DNA from: an uncultured Bacilli bacterium
GTDB taxonomy: Bacteria > Bacillota_I > Bacilli_A > RF39 > UBA660
Length of the DNA stretch: 21,574 nt
Reading direction: 5' to 3'
NCBI GenBank assembly: GCA_947632495.1
Contig: CANRPL010000017.1
Span: 1-21,574 of the forward strand
The position numbers and the translations under genes are program-made. Positions 1 to 6,519 of the stretch are shown in pieces (the stretch's first letter is position 1; each line of letters starts with the position of its first letter). The notes under the pieces were generated by a model. That model was not told where the DNA came from. It saw nothing but the letters and a program-made list of their open reading frames with translations, and made no database searches.

Positions 1-1909
1 GCTGTAAAATAATAAATTTACGAATACTTTTAAAAATAGTTCGACCGTATAAAATAGCTTTACTAATTGATAAAAAATTATTATCTAAAATGACAATATC
101 ACTAGCTTCTTTAGCGACTTCTGTTCCACTACCCATACTAAAGCCAACATCGGCTCTTTTTAAAGCTGGAGCATCATTAACACCATCACCAGTCATACCT
201 ACTACTAAATTCATTTCCTGACATACACGGACTAGACGACTTTTATCGTGTGGTAACATTCGCGCTATAACCCGAAGTTTAGGTATTATTTTCTTTAGTT
301 CATCATCACTCATACTATTTAATTCTTCACCAGTTATAGCAATATCGCCATTTTGATATAAGCCAGTTTCTTTAGCGATACTTAAAGCGGTATTAATATT
401 ATCACCAGTTAACATAACAGTATTAATATGTGCTTTTTTTACTAATTCAATACCCTCTTTAACATTATTTCTAATATCATCTTTAATTAGTAAAAAGCCA
501 ACTAAATTTAGATTATTTAAATTTTCTGGATTGATATTAGTTGATGTCGCTAAAGCAATAACTCTAATTCCTTCTTTAGCTTTAGCATTAACATAAGTGT
601 TTAATTTATCGATATCCGGCCTTTCTTTACTATTCATAGTTGTATAGTAATAACGAACATGTTTAAGAATAACTTCTGGAGCGCCTTTGATTAAGTTAAC
701 TCTTTCCTTATCATTAATGGTGGTTATCATATATTTTTTGTTACTATCAAAAGGAATAACTTTCTCTTTATAGAAATTAATATTACTTTTTTTTATAAAT
801 TTTAAAATCGCTTTATCAGTGATATTTCCACCGACGATGTTATCGCCATCATAACTACTAGCGTTATTAATAGTACATGATATCTTAACAATTCTAGATA
901 ACTTACTACTAATAAGTTCATTATAGCTATATTCCTTTAAGTTACCATCCGTATATTTAACAACTTCTAACTCTCCTTTAGTAAGTGTTCCTGTTTTATC
1001 TGTGAATAGGATATTGATACAGCCACTTGTCTCAATACCCATAATTTTTCTTACTAAAACATGATCCTTTAACATCCTTTTCATATTGGATGATAAGACA
1101 AGGGTTAGCATCATTGGAAGGCCTTCTGGTACACAGACAATAATAATAGTTACAGCGAGCGTAAGAGCATAAATAATATTACTAATTGATAATCCATATA
1201 ATAAAATATAGCTAATAAAGACTAATAAAGAGCCAATGTAACCGATAATACTAATTGATTTAGCCAAAGATACTAATCGTTTCTTTAAAGGACTAATAGG
1301 TTGAGGAGCTTTTAATTCTTGAGCCATTTTACCATAGAAAGTATCAAGTCCAACTTTTTGAACATGAAAAATAGCTTGTCCACTCATTACAACACTACCT
1401 CTTAAAACCTCATCATTTAATCTTTTAGTAATTACTTTAGCCTCACCATTTAAACTTGATTCATCAAGATCAATACTACCATTAATAATAACTCCATCAG
1501 CCGGTACCATATCCCCACTTTCTAAATAGACAATATCATCGACAACAACATCATTAACCGATATTTCCGTTTTGTTTTTATTGCGCTTAACACGACACTT
1601 AACATTACTTGCTTCTTCCATTAGACTAGCAAAAGCTTTATCACTACCATATTCAGAAATGCTAGATATAAAAGAAGCCGTAAAAATAGCAATTAAAATA
1701 CCAATCGTTTCATACCAATCAAAACTCTTCATTAAAAAAATAACTTTGATAGCTAAAGCAATAAGTAAAATTCTAATAATTGGATCACCTAAAGATTTAA
1801 TAATTAGTTTAATAAAACTATTCTTGTGATATTCACCAATACTATTATTACCATATTCTTTTCTTTTTATAATTACTTCTTCATCTGTTAATCCATCGCT
1901 TTGTTTCAT
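1..1909 (-). CDS. P-type cation-transporting ATPase, probably Ca2+ pump (partial, C-terminus outside window)
   Basis: Integral membrane pump that couples ATP hydrolysis to cation export. The first 636 codons are present and open; the frame runs off the left edge, so the second half of the membrane domain is missing. Visible in order: an N-terminal cation-ATPase segment, two membrane helices (about residues 45-85), an actuator domain with NGEA at 154-157, helices 3-4 with PEGLP at 261-265, the phosphorylation motif DKTGTLT with Asp304, an N-domain KGAPE motif and the hinge GDGVNDAP near residue 570. PEGLP is typical of the calcium (P2A/P2B) branch, so Ca2+ is the likely substrate by family. 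The actuator motif has Asn where TGES-type pumps have Thr, while the catalytic Glu156 is kept. The ATG start is preceded by a perfect AGGAGG at 1915-1920. The start codon sits in an inverted repeat (separate entry). Confidence 0.93.
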   Translation of the reverse strand, partial: MKQSDGLTDEEVIIKRKEYGNNSIGEYHKNSFIKLIIKSLGDPIIRILLIALAIKVIFLMKSFDWYETIGILIAIFTASFISSISEYGSDKAFASLMEEASNVKCRVKRNKNKTEISVNDVVVDDIVYLESGDMVPADGVIINGSIDLDESSLNGEAKVITKRLNDEVLRGSVVMSGQAIFHVQKVGLDTFYGKMAQELKAPQPISPLKKRLVSLAKSISIIGYIGSLLVFISYILLYGLSISNIIYALTLAVTIIIVCVPEGLPMMLTLVLSSNMKRMLKDHVLVRKIMGIETSGCINILFTDKTGTLTKGELEVVKYTDGNLKEYSYNELISSKLSRIVKISCTINNASSYDGDNIVGGNITDKAILKFIKKSNINFYKEKVIPFDSNKKYMITTINDKERVNLIKGAPEVILKHVRYYYTTMNSKERPDIDKLNTYVNAKAKEGIRVIALATSTNINPENLNNLNLVGFLLIKDDIRNNVKEGIELVKKAHINTVMLTGDNINTALSIAKETGLYQNGDIAITGEELNSMSDDELKKIIPKLRVIARMLPHDKSRLVRVCQEMNLVVGMTGDGVNDAPALKRADVGFSMGSGTEVAKEASDIVILDNNFLSISKAILYGRTIFKSIRKFIILQ

Positions 1910-1940
1910 ATAATCCTCCTAGTAAACTATATGAAACAAA
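1900..1940 (-). promoter_or_regulatory. Inverted repeat over the ATPase start codon with Shine-Dalgarno in the loop
   Basis: The arms TTTGTTTCATATA (1900-1912) and TATATGAAACAAA (1928-1940) are perfect reverse complements of 13 bp, separated by 15 nt. In a minus-strand transcript the 3' arm contains the start codon and the next three codons, and the loop exposes AGGAGG. If transcription begins upstream of 1940 this would form an RNA hairpin over the start codon. I see no convincing promoter between 1941 and the upstream terminator, so the transcription start is unknown. A DNA operator is the alternative. Confidence 0.6.
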
Positions 1941-1957
1941 TTATCAAATTAGGACAT

Positions 1958-1995
1958 AAAAAAACTACTAAAATAAATTAGTTAATTTTAGTAGT
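1958..1995 (-). terminator. Rho-independent terminator of the HTH gene
   Basis: An 11-bp stem (1964-1974 with 1985-1995) around a 10-nt loop is followed on the minus strand by a run of seven T. The stem starts within the coding end, so the stop codon lies in the hairpin loop. Confidence 0.85.
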
Positions 1996-2337
1996 TAATT
2001 TACTATTTTTATGAAGTAATCCTGCTTCTTTTAAAACATTGTAGATACAAGAATAACTTCGTTTGCCATAAAACTTGCAAAATTTACGAATGCTAACGTT
2101 AGAACGACGATATAGATCGATGATATATTGTCTTTCTTTATCACTTATAGTATTTACTGGTTTACGATTTTTATTACCATGTACTAAACTCAAAGTATTA
2201 TTTAGCATTTCTTTTTTTAACTTTAAAACATATTTAGGGTGATAGCCCGTAATAGTCGCTATTTCTTCATACGACAAAAAAGTTTTACCATCTAACTTTT
2301 TTTGAATTAACTTAACAGCTTCCTCTTTCCTATTCAT
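1978..2337 (-). CDS. Helix-turn-helix protein resembling the N-terminus of a transposase
   Basis: 119-residue basic protein. Residues 1-40 form a first HTH-like unit (YEEIATITGYHPKYVLKLKK). A basic linker with HGNKNRKP follows, then a second HTH-like unit (SIRKFCKFYGKRSYSCIYNVLKEAGLL) and a short basic tail. This order, two HTH units around an HGN-(R/K)-KP linker, is what I know from the DNA-binding N-terminus of IS1202/ISNCY-type transposases. No DDE catalytic domain follows. The frame closes with a proper terminator, which suggests a standalone regulator or domesticated domain more than a random truncation. The ATG at 2337 is chosen over the GTG at 2349 because GGGTGATAAT lies just before it, as in the neighbouring genes. 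It follows the PH-domain gene by 20 nt, probably in one transcript. Confidence 0.75.
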   Translation of the reverse strand: MNRKEEAVKLIQKKLDGKTFLSYEEIATITGYHPKYVLKLKKEMLNNTLSLVHGNKNRKPVNTISDKERQYIIDLYRRSNVSIRKFCKFYGKRSYSCIYNVLKEAGLLHKNSKLTTKIN

Positions 2338-2357
2338 ATTATCACCCACAACATATT

Positions 2358-2765
2358 CTATATTTTATCGAAATAAGTAATCTTTCTTTCCATTACATCT
2401 TTTTCAATAGCGTCTCTTAATAACTTTCTAACTTCCGCTGGTGTTTCAACATTTTTTAAAACAATTCTCGTTCCAAATTTATCAGTTGAACCATGACTAT
2501 CAACCGTAACAGTGATTGTACCTATGTTTAATATACGTTGATATAGACTTTCAGTTAAATCGGGATCCTTTAACATATATAGTTCAATTGTATTGGTGCG
2601 ACGTCTTATAAAACCTTTCTTAATAATTAACTCATCATCTGTTATTTGATAAGTAGTAAAATTCATTCTAATCATCGTTAAAAAACGTTGCCATAATCCT
2701 GCTGGTTTACCTTCCCACAATATTTCAAAATCAGTATTTAAGATATTTTTATTTTCTTCATTCAT
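2358..2765 (-). CDS. Bacterial PH-domain (DUF304-like) protein
   Basis: 135-residue soluble protein. The centre has the layout of bacterial PH domains: a strand pair TTYQITDDELIIKKGFI (a typical 'x-Y-x-[IL]-[TD]-x-x-[RE]-[IL]-x-x-x-x-G' beginning), then RRRTNTIELYMLKDPDLTESLYQRI, a second strand set around GTITVTVDSH, and a final helix (VRKLLRDAIEKD). Such domains often occur in membrane-associated proteins, but this one has no membrane helix. Its partner is unknown. The ATG at 2765 is preferred because AAGGAG lies 7 nt upstream; the longer reading frame starting at 2789 would begin before this site. Confidence 0.72.
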   Translation of the reverse strand: MNEENKNILNTDFEILWEGKPAGLWQRFLTMIRMNFTTYQITDDELIIKKGFIRRRTNTIELYMLKDPDLTESLYQRILNIGTITVTVDSHGSTDKFGTRIVLKNVETPAEVRKLLRDAIEKDVMERKITYFDKI

Positions 2766-2787
2766 AGATACACTCCTTATTAACAAC

Positions 2788-2796
2788 ATTATACCA
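2788..2796 (-). promoter_or_regulatory. Extended -10 promoter for the PH-domain gene
   Basis: The minus strand reads TGGTATAAT: TATAAT at 2788-2793 and the extension at 2794-2796. A weak -35 (TTAACT) lies 18 nt upstream. It sits between the stop of the upstream gene and the PH-domain start. Confidence 0.6.
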
Positions 2797-2813
2797 TAAT
2801 TAAAAATAAATAG

Positions 2814-3362
2814 TTAAAAACGAAAATCAATATAGTCATTTTTTTGATTATTTAAAGGACTATCATCAATCATATAGGCATTATTTATTGCCACAGCATT
2901 ATCATTCCATATTTTAGCGTACGCTATAAAGTCATAAACGTACATTTCTTCAATAATACTTTCATTAACACCTATTTGTTCCATAAATAAGTGGTAGACA
3001 AGTTCTTGCTTTGAAGTCTTATGATGTCGATGTTGAAACAATTCTGTTAAACGATTTTTAATTATCTCTCTTCGTTCATCGAACTCACTAACGTTTACCT
3101 TCTCCTCATAATATAAATAATCATATACCTGTTTAAGCGTACTATCAACAAGTTCTTTAGAATTATCCGCATATAGACTTAAACGACATAATTCATAACC
3201 TATAATTGTCGTAATCATAAATATTTCCTCTTCACGATAAACAATACCCACGCGATCTAATAATTCTACAATAGTCATACTATTACTCTTAATCGTTTCA
3301 TAAATTAAATGCATCATCGCTACAGAAGTAATTTTTTGTCTTCGTGACTTAAATAGTGCCAT
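2814..3362 (-). CDS. Hypothetical protein, 182 aa
   Basis: I do not recognise this family. It is a soluble, mostly helical protein with a basic start (ALFKSRRQK) and an acidic, Tyr-rich C-terminal half ending in DYIDFRF. There is no signal peptide or membrane helix. The ATG at 3362 follows GGTGATGG. No clear terminator separates it from the PH-domain gene 48 nt downstream, so some read-through is likely even though that gene has its own -10. It diverges from the 3466 gene and shares the intergenic promoter region with it. Confidence 0.75.
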   Translation of the reverse strand: MALFKSRRQKITSVAMMHLIYETIKSNSMTIVELLDRVGIVYREEEIFMITTIIGYELCRLSLYADNSKELVDSTLKQVYDYLYYEEKVNVSEFDERREIIKNRLTELFQHRHHKTSKQELVYHLFMEQIGVNESIIEEMYVYDFIAYAKIWNDNAVAINNAYMIDDSPLNNQKNDYIDFRF

Positions 3363-3377
3363 ACCATCACCATTATA

Positions 3378-3406
3378 ATTATACCCAATTTATAACGTAT
3401 AGTAAA
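3378..3406 (-). promoter_or_regulatory. Promoter for the 182-aa protein gene
   Basis: On the minus strand TTTACT (3401-3406) and TATAAT (3378-3383) are separated by 17 nt. Confidence 0.6.
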
Positions 3407-3409
3407 TAT

Positions 3410-3438
3410 TTGACTTTAAATTTTATAAATGATAATAT
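3410..3438 (+). promoter_or_regulatory. Promoter for the 305-aa protein gene
   Basis: TTGACT (3410-3415) and TAATAT (3433-3438) are separated by exactly 17 nt, and the Shine-Dalgarno follows at about 3451. It is divergent from, and close to, the minus-strand promoter. Confidence 0.8.
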
Positions 3439-3465
3439 ATTATCTACCACAAGGAGGAGTAAGAT

Positions 3466-4383
3466 ATGGTATACTCTATTAGTAAAAAAATGAAAAAGGA
3501 AGTAGTCGATAAAATTAGAAGCGCTAGATTTATTTTCAATAGTGCAGATAACGCAGTTGATGCTCACGCCGCCTCTGATACATTTGATGAATTACAACGT
3601 GTCTATATGCAATTTTTAGGTGATGATGCATTCGATCATTACCGCTTCCTTAATCTAGGCGGTCTAGAAGTTGATGATGCCTTTTTAAAATTTGCTAGTA
3701 AATTAGTTGACATCTATGCTGATATGCCATTAGATAAACATGCTAAATTAGATAAATTAAAAGGTTGGAGTAATAATGATATCATAGGTTTTATAACTAA
3801 ACTTTATAGTAGTGAAGGAATTAGCAAAAGAAATAGTCTTTTAAATTCTAAAAATTGTCATATTTATAAACCTAAAGCCTTTAATTCTGAAAGTGGATTT
3901 TGTACAGTTTATAATGACTATTTACTAGGTCATCCTATCATGTTAGTTGAAAGATCTTATACAGCCTTAGATTTTGTTATTCCTGCACGTGAAGCTCTTC
4001 AAACATTAAAAACCGATTATCCATATGATAATAAAACAGTAGTAGCAGAAAATTTTATGATATGGCGTGCACTTAAAATGTTAAATAAAGAAGGATTATC
4101 TTTACAATGTTCTTTAATGCACACTAACATTGTTAATCGTTTAATTAGTATGGCTAAAGAAATACAAGCAGATGGATATGATAAAACACCAATGGGAAAA
4201 GCAGCCTTAATTTGTTTTGCTGATCAAATTATGTCATTATCTTTAGCGCAAGATGACGAAGTAAAATTAGTTCATCTTCTAGATAGTGATATTATGACTA
4301 GCGCTGATACATTGCCTGAATCTTGGTATGAACAAGTTACAAACGACGCTAAATGTTTAGCTAAAATAAAAAGTAATAAATAA
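3466..4383 (+). CDS. Hypothetical protein, 305 aa
   Basis: I cannot assign a family. It is a soluble protein with no signal peptide or membrane helix. It starts with a basic helix (SKKMKKEVVDKIRSAR), has an acidic first half with several Asp-Asp pairs, and a helical second half. The stretch around GHPIMLVERSYTALDFV followed by VVAENF loosely recalls the active-site region of M3 oligopeptidases, but no HExxH zinc motif exists, so no peptidase call is made. The ATG at 3466 follows a strong AAGGAGG and a 17-bp-spacer promoter. It is transcribed alone, convergent with the wall hydrolase gene across a shared terminator. Confidence 0.75.
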   Translation: MVYSISKKMKKEVVDKIRSARFIFNSADNAVDAHAASDTFDELQRVYMQFLGDDAFDHYRFLNLGGLEVDDAFLKFASKLVDIYADMPLDKHAKLDKLKGWSNNDIIGFITKLYSSEGISKRNSLLNSKNCHIYKPKAFNSESGFCTVYNDYLLGHPIMLVERSYTALDFVIPAREALQTLKTDYPYDNKTVVAENFMIWRALKMLNKEGLSLQCSLMHTNIVNRLISMAKEIQADGYDKTPMGKAALICFADQIMSLSLAQDDEVKLVHLLDSDIMTSADTLPESWYEQVTNDAKCLAKIKSNK

Positions 4384-4415
4384 AAAATAAAGAGTTAGTT
4401 ACTCTTTATTTTTTT
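4382..4415. terminator. Bidirectional terminator between convergent genes
   Basis: AAATAAAGAGT (4385-4395) pairs with ACTCTTTATTT (4401-4411) over a 5-nt loop. A-runs and T-runs flank it on both sides, so it can work on both strands. The minus-strand stop codon (4395-4397) lies partly in the stem and loop. Confidence 0.88.
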
Positions 4416-5018
4416 GACATAGTTATTGATTTTACTACTCCATGTTGTACTAGTTGCGTACTTTTTGTTCATCTTTTCCGGAGTATCTAATCCTTTAGCG
4501 TAATAATTATTCGCTAAATTATCAATAAACTTTTTTATACCCACATCTAAACTCTTATAATATGCATATGATCCACAACCTGATCCTTTTTGACCACCAA
4601 CATTATTACATGCTCTAACAAGATAACTACAGCCCCATTCACAACCTGTTTCATGAAGCATAATAGCGGTAGCGACATAAGGATCAACATTTTTTTGTAA
4701 TGAATAGGTCGCAATTAAATTTCCTTTTCCACTTAAATCACTCTTTAAAGAACGATTAAGCTTACTTGATAATTCATCCATTGTTAATCCATCATATACA
4801 ATCTTTTGAGCTTCTTTTTCTTCTTTTATATCTTCTTTATAGGCAGCGATAATTGGTTCAAAGAAGTCTTCGACGACAACATAATTAGAACTAGTTCGGA
4901 TTGGGGCATCCTTCTTATGTTGAACACTATCTACAACATCATAGATAATCGCACTACCTAGCAAACAGTCTAGAATAGCTAATATACTAAGGAAGACTGT
5001 TTTCCGTTTTGCTTTCAC
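4395..5018 (-). CDS. Membrane-anchored glucosaminidase-domain (GH73-like) wall hydrolase
   Basis: 207-residue protein with a basic start (MKAKRK), one membrane helix or uncleaved signal (about 8-29), an acidic linker to about residue 80 and a C-terminal catalytic-type domain. The domain has TAIMLHETGC with the candidate catalytic Glu123, followed by CNNVGGQKG, a GIKKFIDNL helix and NYYAKGL. That pattern matches the glucosaminidase family acting on peptidoglycan; the assignment is by motif, not a search. Cys126, 130, 137 and 148 are clustered around the active site and could pair outside the cell. The start is taken as GTG at 5018, because AGAGGTG lies just upstream and the encoded KAKRK precedes the helix. 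The longer frame to 5093 would run into the promoter. Confidence 0.78.
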   Translation of the reverse strand: MKAKRKTVFLSILAILDCLLGSAIIYDVVDSVQHKKDAPIRTSSNYVVVEDFFEPIIAAYKEDIKEEKEAQKIVYDGLTMDELSSKLNRSLKSDLSGKGNLIATYSLQKNVDPYVATAIMLHETGCEWGCSYLVRACNNVGGQKGSGCGSYAYYKSLDVGIKKFIDNLANNYYAKGLDTPEKMNKKYATSTTWSSKINNYVKKIKSN

Positions 5019-5064
5019 AATACTCACCTCTATAAAATTTCCTTTTTCTTGTAAAGCAATGCCT

Positions 5065-5093
5065 ATACTACCATATATATATAACCATGTCAA
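5065..5093 (-). promoter_or_regulatory. Near-consensus promoter of the wall hydrolase gene
   Basis: On the minus strand TTGACA (5088-5093) and TAGTAT (5065-5070) have a 17-nt spacer ending in TGG, so the -10 is also extended. This supports the GTG start at 5018. Confidence 0.85.
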
Positions 5094-5236
5094 ATGACAT
5101 TTATGTCAAAAGTGACAAAATTAGGTTTTTTTAGCCATAAAAAAAGAAAAAATGTCAAACTATGTTTTTATTTTTTTCTTTATTTTCAAATGTTTAATAG
5201 TAATATTTCTATAAAATATATAATTTTATCTGTCAA
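5088..5236 (-). promoter_or_regulatory. TGTCA-box cluster and possible upstream promoter
   Basis: The 258-bp gap between the wall hydrolase and pgi is very AT-rich. TGTCA or its complement occurs at 5088, 5095, 5104, 5113, 5153 and 5231. TGACAT and ATGTCA (5095-5108) form an inverted repeat just upstream of the hydrolase -35. The outermost box can be read as a second -35 (TTGACA, 5231-5236) with TATAGA at 5208-5213, 17 nt away. No clear terminator for pgi is visible here. A regulator-binding role is inference. Confidence 0.4.
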
Positions 5237-5276
5237 CAATGTAATATTTTTGAAAAATATACTCGTTTATTAACGT

Positions 5277-6431
5277 TTACATCTGCCTATTTAAGACTTC
5301 TTTATAATTATTTACACCAGGCTGATTATCATATTTAACACCTAATAATGAACAACCTAACATCGCACTCATTTCGAAGAAGAAGATAAGATATCCAATA
5401 TTTTCCTCATTTAATTCATCGACGATAATAGCGTTAGTTTTAGTATGGGGATAGTTAGCTTCTGCTACACTCTCAAAAGCTAATTCATTTATTTTATCCA
5501 TTGGCATATCATAGGCTTTAATATTTAAATTGATATCATCATTAACAAAGATAACTGTTGAAAAAATCATTGGTATACCTTCTTGAAGATATTGACCTAG
5601 TGAATGCAAATCACGTGTATTAATAACAGAAATAGGTAAAATACCACCATTCTCTTTGCCCTGGGATTCAGCGAATAACTGTTTTAACCACTCGGTAAAA
5701 GACGCTAGTTTAGGTTCATATACCGTAAAAGCTTCTACTATTCTTCCTTCTTGATACATCGTATCACGTAATTTTACGTACTTATAACAGTCATCAAAAT
5801 TATCTTTAGCTTTTCGTGCCCCTTTTAAAAGAGCGTTGATATCAATACCTGCAACAGCAATCGGTAATAGGCCAACAGCCGTTAAAACAGAATAGCGCCC
5901 AATCGTATCTTTGGATATTAAGAATTTAGGAAAATGATATTCATTAGCCATTTCTAGTAGCTTACCATCTTCTCCATTTGTTGTAACGATTATACGTTCA
6001 TTATAATCATCATATTTATTTTGCATATAATCGAATAAAACACTAAATGTCGCTAGCGTTTCTAACGTTGTTCCGCTTTTAGATATAACATTGATATAGA
6101 CACTTTTATCATCGATATACTCTAACAAATTTTGAAGATATTCACTAGATAAATCAGTGCCAGCAAAAATTATTTCAGGTTTAGTCTTATGAAAATATGG
6201 AGTTAAAGCATTGATAACGGCTTGGGCTCCTAAATATGATCCACCGATACCAATAACAATAAAAACATCTGCCTGCAAGCGTACTTTTTGGGCACACTTT
6301 GAAATAGCATCTCTATCTTCATCTAGACGATACCAGTTAGGAATATCTCCCTTTAAAAAATCACTATGTATAGACTCTAAATCACATTCAGTAAATGTCT
6401 CATTATAAGTATCAAAATCAAACTTAATCAC
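5277..6431 (-). CDS. pgi: Glucose-6-phosphate isomerase
   Basis: Cytosolic glycolytic enzyme interconverting glucose-6-phosphate and fructose-6-phosphate. Both SIS sugar-isomerase subdomains are recognisable: GIGGSYLGA (61-69), SKSGTTLET (117-125), GRYSVLTAVGLLP (178-190), ESQGKEN with the catalytic Glu255 (255-261), RDLHSLGQ (273-280) and NQPGVNNYK (369-377). At 384 residues it is shorter than the roughly 450 of the Bacillus enzyme. The missing length is mainly the C-terminal helix after the NQPG motif, with several small internal losses. The start is GTG at 6431 with GGGAGG 7 nt upstream. An overlapping out-of-frame ATG would stop after one codon (ATGTGA), so GTG is clearly used. The gene is transcribed alone. 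Confidence 0.95.
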   Translation of the reverse strand: MIKFDFDTYNETFTECDLESIHSDFLKGDIPNWYRLDEDRDAISKCAQKVRLQADVFIVIGIGGSYLGAQAVINALTPYFHKTKPEIIFAGTDLSSEYLQNLLEYIDDKSVYINVISKSGTTLETLATFSVLFDYMQNKYDDYNERIIVTTNGEDGKLLEMANEYHFPKFLISKDTIGRYSVLTAVGLLPIAVAGIDINALLKGARKAKDNFDDCYKYVKLRDTMYQEGRIVEAFTVYEPKLASFTEWLKQLFAESQGKENGGILPISVINTRDLHSLGQYLQEGIPMIFSTVIFVNDDINLNIKAYDMPMDKINELAFESVAEANYPHTKTNAIIVDELNEENIGYLIFFFEMSAMLGCSLLGVKYDNQPGVNNYKEVLNRQM

Positions 6432-6461
6432 ATTAAAGCCTCCCTATAGTATTCTCTAAAT

Positions 6462-6470
6462 ATTATAACA
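6462..6470 (-). promoter_or_regulatory. Extended -10 promoter of pgi
   Basis: The minus strand reads TGTTATAAT, with TATAAT at 6462-6467. No good -35 is visible. It lies 20-odd nt upstream of the Shine-Dalgarno. Confidence 0.6.
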
Positions 6471-6488
6471 CATTTTTGCTTATTACAT

Positions 6489-6513
6489 AAAAAAATCTAC
6501 TTACAAAAGTAGA
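6489..6513 (-). terminator. Terminator of the HTH-repeat protein gene
   Basis: TCTACTT (6496-6502) pairs with AAGTAGA (6507-6513) over a 4-nt loop, followed on the minus strand by a T-run of at least seven. Confidence 0.85.
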
Positions 6514-6519
6514 CTTTAC

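Noticed and set aside
1572..1829. Plus-strand frame opposite the ATPase gene
   Set aside because: It is antisense to the conserved ATPase, has no Shine-Dalgarno, and its composition reflects the opposite strand. The same applies to 3379-3567, 6211-6408, 7116-7298, 8676-8942, 13732-13974, 18903-19121 and 20472-20705.
3886..4100. Resemblance of the 305-residue protein to M3 oligopeptidases
   Set aside because: The zinc motif HExxH is absent (AREAL at the equivalent place) and the rest does not align by eye, so similarity may be chance.
5240..5262. Hairpin ATATTTTTGAAAAATAT downstream of pgi as a terminator
   Set aside because: It is purely A/T in its stem with no following T-run on the minus strand, and such palindromes are expected in this AT-rich gap.
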